In this document: piece after piece, positions 26,752 to 36,000 of the stretch | How the letters are laid out: the number at the start of each line of letters is the position of its first letter | Position numbering within the stretch: the stretch's first letter is position 1 | Assembly (NCBI GenBank): GCA_963788185.1 | Contig: CAWBGE010000020.1 | Span: forward strand, 1 to 64,000 | From: CAIWHR01 sp963788185 | Lineage (GTDB): Bacteria; Pseudomonadota; Gammaproteobacteria; Burkholderiales; Casimicrobiaceae | Reading direction: 5' to 3' | DNA: 64,000 bases | Notes under the pieces: generated by a model | Databases searched by the model: none | Told to the model about the DNA's origin: nothing | Seen by the model: only the letters and a program-made list of their open reading frames with translations | Made by a program: the position numbers and the translations under genes

Positions 26752-28272
26752 TCAGGCAGTGCCGCCGACGGTCAGTCCCTCGATCTTCAATGTCGGCTGC
26801 CCGACACCTACCGGCACGCTCTGGCCATCCTTGCCGCAGGTGCCGATGCCGCTGTCCATCTCCATGTCGCGGCCGATCATCGTCACCTTGGTAAGCGCAT
26901 CGGGGCCGTTGCCGATCAGCGTCGCACCCTTGACCGGGTACGCGAGCTTGCCGTTCTCGATCTTCCAGGCTTCGGCGGCCGAGAAGACGAACTTGCCGCT
27001 GGTGATATCGACCTGTCCGCCGCCGAAATTCACCGCGTACAGCCCTTCCTTCACCGACGCGAGGATCGCCTCGGGGTCGTGCTCGCCGGCGAGCATGATC
27101 GTATTGGTCATGCGCGGCATCGGCAGATGCGCGAAGGATTCGCGCCGGCCGTTGCCGGTGGGCGCGACTTTCATCAGCACTGCGTTGAGTCGATCCTGCA
27201 TGTACCCGCGCAGAATGCCGTCTTCGATCAATACGGTGCGCCGCGTCGGATTGCCCTCGTCGTCGACGTTGAGCGAGCCGCGCCGGCGTTCGATCGTGCC
27301 GTCGTCGATGACCGTCACGCCGCGCGCCGCCACCCGCTCGCCCACGCGTCCCGAGAATGCGCTGGTGCCCTTGCGATTGAAATCGCCTTCGAGCCCGTGC
27401 CCGATGGCTTCGTGCAACAGTATGCCGGGCCAGCCATGCCCGAGGACGATGGTCATCATGCCTGCGGGCGCCTCGCGCGCACCGAGATTCAGCACCGCCT
27501 GCGCCACCGCCTGCGTCGCGTAGTCGGCGAGCACCGCGTCGGTGAAGTATCCGTAGTCGAAGCGCCCGCCCCCTCCCGAGAAGCCCTGCTCGCGGCGGCC
27601 GTTTTCCTCGACGATCACGGTCAGGGACACGCGCACCAACGGCCGCACGTCGGCCGCGCACAGGCCGTCGCTGCGCGCGACCAGCACGACGTCGTACTCG
27701 CCGGCAAGTGAAGCCATGACCTGCACGACGCGCGAATCGCGCGCCCTTGCCAGCCGCTCAAGGCGTTCGAGCAACGAAACCTTCGCTTCCTCCCGCAGCG
27801 ACACGACCGGGTCGGAAGGCGCGTAGAGCGTCAACCCGGTCCGGCTGCGGGTAAGGGGGGCAACAGCCGACACCCCCTGGCGACCGATCGCCCGCGCCGC
27901 GGCCGCGGCCGCTTCCATTGCCGCCAGCGTGATGTCGTCGGAATAGGCGAAGGCCTGCTTCTCGCCCTGCACCGCGCGGATGCCCACGCCGCGATCGATG
28001 CTGAACGCCCCGGACTTGACGATGCCTTCCTCGAGACTCCAGCTTTCCATCCGCGAATACTGGAAATAGAGATCGGAAAAGTCGACCGCATGGGTGTGAA
28101 TCGAAGCCAGGATCCGGTCGAGCTGGGGCATGTCGAGCCCTGCCGGATCGAGCAGGAGACGGCGTGCCTCGCTCAGGGCGTGGCCGTCGGCGGCGGATAA
28201 CGAGGAATCGGTCAAGGTGGCCTTTGCAGGGGCGGCGCCGGATCGAAGGCCGGCTGCCCGCCGAAAACGCAT
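26752..28272 (-). CDS. tldD: Metalloprotease TldD
   Basis: 506 residues from ATG 28272; a TTG at 28302 is a weaker alternative. The zinc motif HEAIGHG is at 287-293 and the third ligand is near the C terminus in DSGIGTCGKDGQSVPVGVG. TldD pairs with TldE (PmbA) to form the heterodimeric protease that matures microcin B17 and degrades CcdA in E. coli. No tldE/pmbA gene is in the window. It is usually found after yhdP-nit; here it sits behind the liv transporter genes. Confidence 0.94.
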   Translation of the reverse strand: MRFRRAAGLRSGAAPAKATLTDSSLSAADGHALSEARRLLLDPAGLDMPQLDRILASIHTHAVDFSDLYFQYSRMESWSLEEGIVKSGAFSIDRGVGIRAVQGEKQAFAYSDDITLAAMEAAAAAARAIGRQGVSAVAPLTRSRTGLTLYAPSDPVVSLREEAKVSLLERLERLARARDSRVVQVMASLAGEYDVVLVARSDGLCAADVRPLVRVSLTVIVEENGRREQGFSGGGGRFDYGYFTDAVLADYATQAVAQAVLNLGAREAPAGMMTIVLGHGWPGILLHEAIGHGLEGDFNRKGTSAFSGRVGERVAARGVTVIDDGTIERRRGSLNVDDEGNPTRRTVLIEDGILRGYMQDRLNAVLMKVAPTGNGRRESFAHLPMPRMTNTIMLAGEHDPEAILASVKEGLYAVNFGGGQVDITSGKFVFSAAEAWKIENGKLAYPVKGATLIGNGPDALTKVTMIGRDMEMDSGIGTCGKDGQSVPVGVGQPTLKIEGLTVGGTA

Positions 28273-28368
28273 ATTGTCGCGGCTTATCCGTTGCCGCGGC
28301 AAGCGCGCCTTCAGGATGGTTTTTTCAGCGCGCCGGCAGCATCCCTCGCCTGCGGCGGTACGGCGGCG

Positions 28369-29103
28369 TCATGCCGGCAGGATCCCGCCTCCCCCGAGAT
28401 ACGCGGCGGCCACCTGCGGATTGGCTGCCAACTCTGTGCTGGAACCCTCGAGCGCGAGTTCGCCGGCTTCGAGCACGTAGCCGTAGTCGGAGACCTGCAA
28501 AGCGGCCCGTGCGTTCTGCTCGATGAGCAGGATGGAAACGCCCGCGCCGCGCAGATCCGCGATGATGCTGAATATCTCGCGCACGACCAGCGGTGCGAGG
28601 CCCAGCGACGGTTCGTCCAGCAGCAGCAGGCGCGGCTTGCCCATCAGTGCGCGGCCCAGCGCCAGCATCTGGCGCTCGCCTCCGGAAAGGGTCCCGGCCA
28701 TCTGCGCACAGCGCTCCCGCAGTCGTGGAAAGCGGGAGTAAACGGCCTCCAGCGTCGACCGCCGGTCCTTTTCGCCGCGGCGCGCGAGCGCAAAGGCGCC
28801 AAGTTCGAGATTGTCGGCCACACTCATCGCGGCAAAGAGTTCGCGCCGTTCCGGGACCAGGATGAGACCGCGCGCGACGCGCTGTTCGACCGCCAGCGCG
28901 GTGATCGATGCGCCTCCATAGCGGACTTCGCCACGCGCTGCGAGCAGACCCATGACCGCGCCGAGCAGCGTCGTCTTGCCGGCCCCGTTGGGCCCGATGA
29001 TCGACACGATGTTCCCCGGCGCGACGCGGAACGAGACACCGTGCACGGCTTCGACCTTGCCGTACGAAACGGACAGGTCGCGCACGTCGAGGACAGCATC
29101 CAT
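28369..29103 (-). CDS. livF: Branched-chain amino-acid ABC transporter ATPase LivF
   Basis: 244 residues. Walker A is GPNGAGKTT, the signature is LSGGERQMLALGRAL, Walker B is LLLLDEPSLGLAPL, and the H-loop is LIEQNA, all typical of LivF. It energises uptake with the LivG domain of the neighbouring fusion. It starts 18 bp after livMG. Confidence 0.94.
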   Translation of the reverse strand: MDAVLDVRDLSVSYGKVEAVHGVSFRVAPGNIVSIIGPNGAGKTTLLGAVMGLLAARGEVRYGGASITALAVEQRVARGLILVPERRELFAAMSVADNLELGAFALARRGEKDRRSTLEAVYSRFPRLRERCAQMAGTLSGGERQMLALGRALMGKPRLLLLDEPSLGLAPLVVREIFSIIADLRGAGVSILLIEQNARAALQVSDYGYVLEAGELALEGSSTELAANPQVAAAYLGGGGILPA

Positions 29104-29121
29104 GGTACGTGTGGTGACCGC

Positions 29122-30900
29122 TCAGACGCCGCCGAGATAGGCTTCCAGCACCTTCGGATTGCGCTGGATCTCGGTCGGCGAACCCTCGGCCAGCTTTTCG
29201 CCGAAGTCCATGACGACCAGACGGTCGGCGAGCCCCATCACGAAATCCATGTCGTGTTCAACCAGCAGCACCGTCATCCCGTCGGCCTTGAGTTCGCGCA
29301 GCAAATCCGCAAGCTCGCGCTTTTCGACATGGCGCAGGCCGGCTGCGGGTTCATCCAGCAGTAGCAGCGACGGCGCCGCAGCCAAGGCGCGGGCGATCTC
29401 GACGATCCGCTGCTTGCCCAGTGGGAGGCTGCCGGCAGCGTCCCGGGCATGCGCGGCCAGGCCCAGGCGCGACAGCGCGTTCACCGCCTCGGCACGGGTC
29501 CGCGCCTCCTCGCCGCGATCCAGGCGCAACGCTGCACGCACCACGCCCGCGCGACCACGCAGGTAGGCGCCCAGCGCCACGTTGTCCAGCACCGTCATCT
29601 GCGGCACCAGCTTCACGTGCTGAAAGGTGCGCCCGATGCCGCGCCGCGCGATCTCCCAGGGCGTCGCGCGGGCAATCGACCGGCCGCGAAAGACGACCTC
29701 GCCGGCTGAAAGCGACAACGCGCCGGAGATGAGGCCGAAGGTCGTGCTCTTGCCGGCGCCGTTGGGGCCGATGAGGCCCACGATCTCGCCGGGGCGGATC
29801 TCGAACGAGAGCGCGTCGACCGCGACCAGGCCGCCGTAGGTCTTGCGCGCGGACCGGACCTCCAGCATCGCCCCCGTGACGGAGCCGAGATTCCTCGCGG
29901 GCAGCGCCGATGACGCCGCAATGCGGTGCGGAACGCGGTCAGGCAGCCACCGCGCCAGCCACGGCCAGACGCCCTCACGCGCCCGGTGCAACACCACGAC
30001 GATCAAAATGCCGAAAACGATGATCTCGAAGTTGCCGCTGCGCCCGAGCAGTTGCGGCAGAACATCCTGCAGCACCTGCTTCGCCACGGTGATGAGCGCT
30101 GCCCCGACCACTGCGCCCCAGACGCTGCCGGCCCCGCCCACGACGGCCATGAACAGGTACTCGATCCCCTGGTTGATGCCGAAAGGGGTCGGATTGACGA
30201 ACCGCTGCAGGTGCGCGTAGAGCCAGCCCGAGATGCAGGCGAGCCACGCCGCGTACACGAAGACGACGATCTTGAGCCGCGCGGCGTCCACGCCGAAGGC
30301 CTCCGCCATGTCCAGCTGCCCCTTCAACGCCCTGATGGCGCGGCCGGAACGCGAATCGAGCAGATTGCGCGTCGCCCACAGCGCCGCGATGGCGACGCAC
30401 CAGATGATGGCGTAGATCCGCCGTTCGTCGTGCAGCACCAGTCCGAACAACTCGAGATCCGGGATGCCGGTGATTCCCGTGTGCCCGCCGAGGGCCTCGA
30501 CATTGCCGAACAGGAAATAGAGGCTGATGCCCCAGGCTATCGTCGCCAGCGGCAGGTAGTGGCCTCGCATCCGCAGCGTGATGAAGCCGAGGAAGAGCGC
30601 CAGCACCGTGGTCAGCGCGAGCCCCACGGCAAGGTTGGCCCAGGGCGACCATTGGTACTGGGTGGAAAGCACCGCAGTCGCATAGGCGCCGATTCCGACG
30701 AAGGCCGCCTGGCCGAAAGACGTCTGCCCGGCCACCCCCGTCAGCACGACCAGACCGAGGGCGACGATGCTGTAGAGGCCGATGTAGTTGCCGAGCGTCA
30801 CCCAGAACTGGGGCGCCGCCCAGGGCACGCCGATCAGGACGGCCACGAATGCGCAGGCGCCCAGCACGTCGAGCGGGATTGCACGGCCGGATTCCGTCAC
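29122..30900 (-). CDS. Fused branched-chain amino-acid permease LivM and ATPase LivG
   Basis: 592 residues in one frame from GTG 30900. Residues 1-325 are a LivM permease (helices from FVAVLIGVPWAAP to IIVFGILIVVVLH; conserved GQTSFGQAAFVGIGAY). Residues 345-592 are a LivG ATPase: GPNGAGKSTTF Walker A at 378-388, signature LPLGKQRIVEIARAL, Walker B LLLLDEPAAGLRH, H-loop LVEHDMDFVM. A 20-residue linker joins them, and Met345 marks the likely ancestral livG start. Fusing the two keeps one ATPase bound to each permease; LivH and LivF remain separate. No periplasmic binding protein gene is adjacent, so the ligand is inferred from the family only. Confidence 0.93.
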   Translation of the reverse strand: MTESGRAIPLDVLGACAFVAVLIGVPWAAPQFWVTLGNYIGLYSIVALGLVVLTGVAGQTSFGQAAFVGIGAYATAVLSTQYQWSPWANLAVGLALTTVLALFLGFITLRMRGHYLPLATIAWGISLYFLFGNVEALGGHTGITGIPDLELFGLVLHDERRIYAIIWCVAIAALWATRNLLDSRSGRAIRALKGQLDMAEAFGVDAARLKIVVFVYAAWLACISGWLYAHLQRFVNPTPFGINQGIEYLFMAVVGGAGSVWGAVVGAALITVAKQVLQDVLPQLLGRSGNFEIIVFGILIVVVLHRAREGVWPWLARWLPDRVPHRIAASSALPARNLGSVTGAMLEVRSARKTYGGLVAVDALSFEIRPGEIVGLIGPNGAGKSTTFGLISGALSLSAGEVVFRGRSIARATPWEIARRGIGRTFQHVKLVPQMTVLDNVALGAYLRGRAGVVRAALRLDRGEEARTRAEAVNALSRLGLAAHARDAAGSLPLGKQRIVEIARALAAAPSLLLLDEPAAGLRHVEKRELADLLRELKADGMTVLLVEHDMDFVMGLADRLVVMDFGEKLAEGSPTEIQRNPKVLEAYLGGV

Positions 30901-30901
30901 C

Positions 30902-31939
30902 CTACTCGTCCTCGTCGTGGTGGTCGGTCGTGAGGCTGCGCCAGAGCAGCACCGGAATGATCAGCGTGAACACGATCACTTCCTTGAAGCCGCTGGCCCA
31001 GAAGGCGGCAAAGGACTCGATCTGACCGACGAGCAGCGCGCCGGCGGCAGCCAGCGGATAGCTGACCAGCCCGCCGATGATCGCGCCGACGAATCCCTTG
31101 AGGCTCACCAGAAAGCCCGAATCGTAATAGAGCGTGGTGATGGGACCGATCAGGACGCCGGAAAATGCGCACAGCAGCGATGCAAGCGTGAACGTCAGTG
31201 TTCCGGCAAGCGTGGGCGACACGCCGACGAGCCGGGCGCCGACACGATTCATCGCTGTTGCCCGCAGCGCCTTGCCGTAAAGCGAGCGACCGAAGAAAAC
31301 GTACAGTGCTCCGATCAGCGCCACGCTGGTGCCGACCACCAGAATGCTTTGCAGGCTGACATTCACGTCTCCGACGGCGAAAGACAACGTCGAAAACGCC
31401 GGCGTGCGCGCGCCCTCGGCACCAAATATGTAGAGTCCCAGCCCTGTCAGTATGTAGTGAACGGCAACCGAGACGATCAGAAGCACCAGGACCGGGGCAT
31501 CCGCGATCGGTTGATAGACGATCCGGTACATGAGCGGCCCGAGCGGGGCGACCAGCACCAGGGTAAGCAGGACCTGCGCCGAAAACGGCAGCGCCAGCGA
31601 GGCCAGCCACGTGCCCGCACCGGCAATCGCCGCCGGAATCCCGGTCCAGAGCAGCAACTGCCGCGGCATACGTGCCACCTCGCCCCGGCGCGCGCAGGCA
31701 GCGAGCTCCATGCCTCCGGCAGTCGCCGCCATCGCCACGAGCAGGATTGCCGTACCGGGCAGCTTCCCCAGCTGCAATGCGGCCAATGTCAGCGTGCCGT
31801 ACGTGACCAGTTCGCCGCAGGGCACCCAGATCACCCGCGTCACCGTGAACACGAGCACGAGCGCCAATGCGAGCAGCGCATACACGGCACCGTTGGTGGC
31901 GCCGTCCTGCGCGAGCAGCGCGAGAATCGACAGGTTCAT
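30902..31939 (-). CDS. livH: Branched-chain amino-acid ABC transporter permease LivH
   Basis: 345 residues with about 8-10 membrane helices; NGAVYALLALALVLVFTVTR at the start and GKALRATAMNRVGARLVGV, the EAA-like coupling loop, mark LivH. It pairs with the LivM half of the next gene, whose GTG starts 1 bp after this stop. The first gene of the liv operon here; the usual livK-type binding protein is absent upstream. Confidence 0.92.
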   Translation of the reverse strand: MNLSILALLAQDGATNGAVYALLALALVLVFTVTRVIWVPCGELVTYGTLTLAALQLGKLPGTAILLVAMAATAGGMELAACARRGEVARMPRQLLLWTGIPAAIAGAGTWLASLALPFSAQVLLTLVLVAPLGPLMYRIVYQPIADAPVLVLLIVSVAVHYILTGLGLYIFGAEGARTPAFSTLSFAVGDVNVSLQSILVVGTSVALIGALYVFFGRSLYGKALRATAMNRVGARLVGVSPTLAGTLTFTLASLLCAFSGVLIGPITTLYYDSGFLVSLKGFVGAIIGGLVSYPLAAAGALLVGQIESFAAFWASGFKEVIVFTLIIPVLLWRSLTTDHHDEDE

Positions 31940-32060
31940 CGGGGCGGTGAGAATATTCGCGCGGTCGCGAAGTGCAACCGACGCCGCCGCGTCGGCCTGA
32001 ACCGCGGCCCCGCACCGCCGGAGCAGCCTCCGGAGGGCAAACGGCGCAGCTCAATCCGCG

Positions 32061-32495
32061 CTATTTCTTGATCGCGTCGCGAATCTCCCGCAACAGCAGG
32101 ACATCTTCCGGCGTCGGAGCCGGCGCCGCGGGTGCCGAATCCAGCTTGGCCTTGACCGCGTTGAAGCGCTTGATCATCCAGAAGATCACCAGCGCGAGGA
32201 TGACGAAATTGATGACGATTGTGATGAAGTTGCCGTAGGCGAACAGCGGCACTCCGGCCTTGGTCAGCGCCTCGTAGGTCAGAGGCCCCGTATATCCCGC
32301 CGGCGGATTGCCGAGCTGAATGAAGAAATTCGTGAAGTCCAGCCCGCCGAAGATCCTGCCGATGATCGGCATGATCAAGTCCCTCACCATCGAATCGACG
32401 ATCTTCCCGAACGCCGCGCCGATGATCACGCCGACGGCCAGGTCGACCACGTTGCCCTTGACCGCAAAATCACGAAACTCGCTCGCAAATGACAT
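32061..32495 (-). CDS. mscL: Large-conductance mechanosensitive channel MscL
   Basis: 144 residues from ATG 32495, 5 nt behind GGGAG; a GTG two codons upstream is possible. TM1 NVVDLAVGVIIGAAFGKIVDS includes the pore gate, TM2 is FITIVINFVILALVIFWMIK, and the C-terminal bundle is LLLREIRDAIKK. It opens under membrane tension and releases solutes during hypo-osmotic shock. Stand-alone gene between the liv operon and PII. Confidence 0.96.
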   Translation of the reverse strand: MSFASEFRDFAVKGNVVDLAVGVIIGAAFGKIVDSMVRDLIMPIIGRIFGGLDFTNFFIQLGNPPAGYTGPLTYEALTKAGVPLFAYGNFITIVINFVILALVIFWMIKRFNAVKAKLDSAPAAPAPTPEDVLLLREIRDAIKK

Positions 32496-32563
32496 TTCCA
32501 CTCCCTGCAGGAAATTGCCCGCTTCCCCGACCGCCCCCCGGGAAGGGTGCTACTGCGCTCCGA

Positions 32564-32902
32564 TCAAACCGCGGCCTCGCCCGATTCACCGGTACGGATG
32601 CGGACGACCTGCTCGACCGCGGTCACGAAAATCTTCCCGTCGCCGATCTTGCCGGTGCGGGCCGCCTTGACGATGGCCTCGATGGCGCGATCGACGTCGG
32701 AACCCTTGACGATGAGTTCCACCTTGACCTTGGGCAGGAAATCGACGACGTACTCGGCGCCCCGGTAGAGTTCCGTATGCCCCTTCTGGCGGCCGAAACC
32801 CTTCACCTCCGCAACCGTGAGCCCCGTGATGCCGACTTCCGACAACGCCTCGCGCACTTCGTCGAGCTTGAACGGCTTGATTATCGCTTCGATTTTTTTC
32901 AT
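32564..32902 (-). CDS. glnB: Nitrogen regulatory protein P-II
   Basis: 112 residues, the standard length. The T-loop GRQKGHTELYRGAEYVVDF contains Tyr51, the uridylylation site. The B-loop/ATP site is TGKIGDGKIFV. It senses 2-oxoglutarate and ATP/ADP and controls GlnE, NtrB and, for GlnK-type proteins, AmtB. No amtB is adjacent, and the neighbour is nadE, an arrangement seen for GlnB in this class, so glnB is preferred over glnK. Confidence 0.94.
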   Translation of the reverse strand: MKKIEAIIKPFKLDEVREALSEVGITGLTVAEVKGFGRQKGHTELYRGAEYVVDFLPKVKVELIVKGSDVDRAIEAIVKAARTGKIGDGKIFVTAVEQVVRIRTGESGEAAV

Positions 32903-33002
32903 GGATTGGACACCGGATGCAGATGCTGTGATTGGGCAACGGGACGAGTATCGTCAATGGCAGCTTACACGATGCCCGTCATCGGTTGAAGTACTGTTCC
33001 AC

Positions 33003-34625
33003 TCAGGGTCGCGGCAGGACATCGTTCCAGTCCGACCACGCGGACGTGATCGGATACCGCCAATCGCGCCCGAACCCGCGCGGCGTAATCCTGATCCCCA
33101 CCGCCGCCTGGCGGCGCTTGTATTCGCTGATCTTGATCAGGCGGACGACCTTGCGCACATGCTCGGCCGGATAACCCATCGCCACGATTTCGCGCGGTGC
33201 CTTGTCCTGCTCGACGTAGGCCTCCAGGATCGCGTCGAGTATGTCGTAGGGCGGCAGCGAATCCTGATCGGTCTGATCGTGGCGCAGCTCGGCCGAAGGC
33301 GCCCGGGTGATGATCCGCTCGGGAATCACCCGGCCCAGCCCGTTGCGGTAGAGACAGAGCCGATAGACCAGCGTCTTGCTGATGTCCTTCAGCACCGCGA
33401 AGCCCCCGGCCATGTCGCCATACAGCGTCGCGTACCCGACGGCCATCTCCGACTTGTTGCCCGTGGTGAGGACGATCGAGCCGAACTTGTTCGACAGCGC
33501 CATCAACAGCGTGCCGCGGATTCGCGCCTGGATGTTCTCCTCGGTGGCATCGATCGGCAACCCGGCAAACTCACGGGACAGCGACGACTGGAACGCATCG
33601 AACATCGGCCCGATGGGAATTTCGTCGTAGCGCACGCCAAGTATGCCCGCCATCTCGCGGGCGTCCTCGAGACTGATCGCGGCGTTGTATCGCGAAGGCA
33701 GCATCACCGCCCGCACCCGATCCCGGCCGAGTGCGTCGACGGCCACCGCGAGCGTCAAGGCCGAGTCCACGCCTCCCGACAATCCGAGCAGCACACCGGG
33801 AAAGCGGTTTCGGCCGACGTAATCGCGCACTCCCATGACCAGCGCCGAATAGACGTGCTCCTCGAGGCAAGTCGACAGCGAACCACGGACTGGCTTGATG
33901 TGCCCGTCCTCGAAGCCCATCAGGGCGACGGCTTCGTGCCATGCCGGCAACTGCTGGACGATCTGCCCCGACGCGTCGACCGCGAACGAGGCACCGTCGA
34001 AGACCAGCTCGTCCTGGCCGCCTACCCGATTGACGTAGACGAGCGGCAGCGACAGATCGCGCGCCCGCGCGGCCACCTGCGCCAGCCGCAACGCGTGCTG
34101 ACGCGTATGGAAGGGGGAACCGTTGGCTACGATGATGCATTCGGCGCCGGCAGCCTGCGCCTGCCGTGCCGGGTCGATGTACCAGACGTCCTCGCAGATG
34201 ATGAACCCGAAGCGGACGTCGTCCACCTCGACCACGCAGGGCGCCGCGCCGGAATCGAAATAGCGCTCCTCGTCGAACACCGTATAGTTGGGCAGTTTCT
34301 GCTTGCGGTACGTCTGCGCGACGCGCCCGTGGCGAAGGACCGCCAGCGCGTTGTACCGCCGCCCGGCGTCGACCTCCGGGAATCCCACGACCACCGGAAC
34401 CTCGCCGACGCCCGCCGCCATCGCCACCAGCTCGCGGGCGCAGGCATCGAGAAAGGCCGGGCGCAGGACAAGATCCTCCGGCGGGTAGCCGCAGAGCGAC
34501 AACTCAGCCGTCGCGACGAGGCGCGCCCCGCCGCGCGTCGCTTCCGCCGCCGCGCGGAGTATCGCGTCGGCGTTTCCGCGCAGGTCTCCCAACGACTGGT
34601 TCAACTGCGCCAGAGCGATCTGCAT
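33003..34625 (-). CDS. nadE: Glutamine-dependent NAD+ synthetase
   Basis: 540 residues, two domains. The N-terminal nitrilase-type glutaminase (1-260) has Glu41, Lys110 and Cys144 (ICEDVWY) as triad. The C-terminal synthetase has the PP-loop LGLSGGVDSALTLAV at about 285-300 and TGNKSEMAVGYATLYGDM. It amidates nicotinic acid adenine dinucleotide with glutamine nitrogen. It lies upstream of glnB on the same strand with a 100-bp gap, a plausible functional link to nitrogen status. Confidence 0.96.
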   Translation of the reverse strand: MQIALAQLNQSLGDLRGNADAILRAAAEATRGGARLVATAELSLCGYPPEDLVLRPAFLDACARELVAMAAGVGEVPVVVGFPEVDAGRRYNALAVLRHGRVAQTYRKQKLPNYTVFDEERYFDSGAAPCVVEVDDVRFGFIICEDVWYIDPARQAQAAGAECIIVANGSPFHTRQHALRLAQVAARARDLSLPLVYVNRVGGQDELVFDGASFAVDASGQIVQQLPAWHEAVALMGFEDGHIKPVRGSLSTCLEEHVYSALVMGVRDYVGRNRFPGVLLGLSGGVDSALTLAVAVDALGRDRVRAVMLPSRYNAAISLEDAREMAGILGVRYDEIPIGPMFDAFQSSLSREFAGLPIDATEENIQARIRGTLLMALSNKFGSIVLTTGNKSEMAVGYATLYGDMAGGFAVLKDISKTLVYRLCLYRNGLGRVIPERIITRAPSAELRHDQTDQDSLPPYDILDAILEAYVEQDKAPREIVAMGYPAEHVRKVVRLIKISEYKRRQAAVGIRITPRGFGRDWRYPITSAWSDWNDVLPRP

Positions 34626-34727
34626 GGCGAAAATGTTAGCACGCCGAGAGCCTCATGCCGGCGCCGAGCGCGAAAACCGCTGCTGGCCGCCGCTTGCCCC
34701 GACGGGTGCCGAACCCCACAATCACGC

Positions 34728-35903
34728 GTGTCTTCATCCGTCACCGCATCGAGCGGCACCGTTCCCGACCCCGTCATCCGCGACGACGTGCCGCTGGCGG
34801 AGATCCGCCCCGAGCAATGGAACGCCCTGGTCCCTGGGCAGCCGCTGCTGTCGCACGCTTTTCTTTCCGCGTTGCATGCGTCTGGCTGCGCATCGCCGCG
34901 GACGGGCTGGGATCCCCGCTTTCTCACCGCCTGGCGCGGCGACCGGCTGGCCGGCGCCGTGCCGCTGTACGGGAAAGCGCACTCGTACGGCGAATACGTG
35001 TTCGACTGGGCGTGGGCAGAGGCCTTTGCCCGCCACGACCGCGCCTATTACCCGAAGCTCCTGGCGGCGATTCCGTTCACGCCGGCAACGGGGCCCCGCC
35101 TGCTCACCGACGATGCCGAACTTCGGCGCCGCCTGCTCGATCGCGCGAAGGTCATGCTGCAGCCTGCATCGAGTGTGGCGGGCAATTACTCGTCGCTGCA
35201 CCTCAATTTCCTGACCGGCGACGAAGCCCTTCTGTGCGAGCGTGAGGGCCTGGCGCTGCGCCAGGGCGTGCAGTTCCATTGGCACAACCCCGGTTACCGC
35301 GACTTCGCCGACTTTCTCGCTGCGTTCAACCACGACCGGCGAAAGCGGATCCGCCAGGAGCGGCGCAAGCTTCAGGGCAAGGACCTCCGGTTCGAGCGCA
35401 AGACAGGCCGCGAGATCTCCGCCGCGGATTGGTCTTTCTTCCACCGCTGTTACCTGAACACCTATCGCGCGCATCGTTCGACACCGTACCTCACGCTCGC
35501 CTTTTTCGAGCAGATCGGATCATCGATGCCGGACAATCTGCTGCTGGTGGTCGGCTACCGGAACCACGTCCCGATCTGTGCAGCGCTCGACGTGTTCGGC
35601 GGGCAGGCACTTTGGGGTCGCTACTGGGGCGCCGTCGACTTCGTGCCCGGACTGCACTTCGAGGCCTGCTACTACCAGGCGATCGAGTTTTGCATCGAGC
35701 GCGGCCTCGCCCGGTTCGAGGGCGGAGCGCAAGGATTGCACAAGCTCGCGCGGGGACTGCTGGCAACGCCCACCTGGTCGGCGCATGCGATCACCGATGC
35801 CGATTTCGCACCGGCCATTGCCGCGTTCTGCGCCCGCGAGCGCAGCGACGTTGCACACACGCTTGAGGAATTCGAGGCCGCCTCGCCGCTGCGCCCGAAG
35901 TGA
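34728..35903 (+). CDS. FemAB-like GNAT-fold protein (peptidogalycan_biosynthesis/recognition family)
   Basis: 391 residues from GTG 34728, the start that fits the family; the frame is open far upstream only as a shadow of nadE. Landmarks are LLSHAFLSALHASGCASP near residue 40, FNHDRRKRIRQERRKL, WSFFHRCYLNTYRAH and GLHFEACYYQAIEFCIERGLARFEGGAQG in parts. The double GNAT fold resembles the Fem transferases that use aminoacyl-tRNA, but the reaction of this proteobacterial family is unknown. Divergent from nadE. Confidence 0.88.
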   Translation: MSSSVTASSGTVPDPVIRDDVPLAEIRPEQWNALVPGQPLLSHAFLSALHASGCASPRTGWDPRFLTAWRGDRLAGAVPLYGKAHSYGEYVFDWAWAEAFARHDRAYYPKLLAAIPFTPATGPRLLTDDAELRRRLLDRAKVMLQPASSVAGNYSSLHLNFLTGDEALLCEREGLALRQGVQFHWHNPGYRDFADFLAAFNHDRRKRIRQERRKLQGKDLRFERKTGREISAADWSFFHRCYLNTYRAHRSTPYLTLAFFEQIGSSMPDNLLLVVGYRNHVPICAALDVFGGQALWGRYWGAVDFVPGLHFEACYYQAIEFCIERGLARFEGGAQGLHKLARGLLATPTWSAHAITDADFAPAIAAFCARERSDVAHTLEEFEAASPLRPK

Positions 35904-36000
35904 CGACGATCGCGTGCTAGACTGAAATCAGATGCCACCTTCGGCGCGCGCGTCCTTCGCTTCCGGTTCGCGAGCCGGATGATCGCCCCGGGATACGACG

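Noticed and set aside
32817..34727. Long upstream extension of the FemAB-like protein
   Set aside because: The extension is the antisense of PII and nadE. Similarity to the FemAB-like family begins at GTG 34728.
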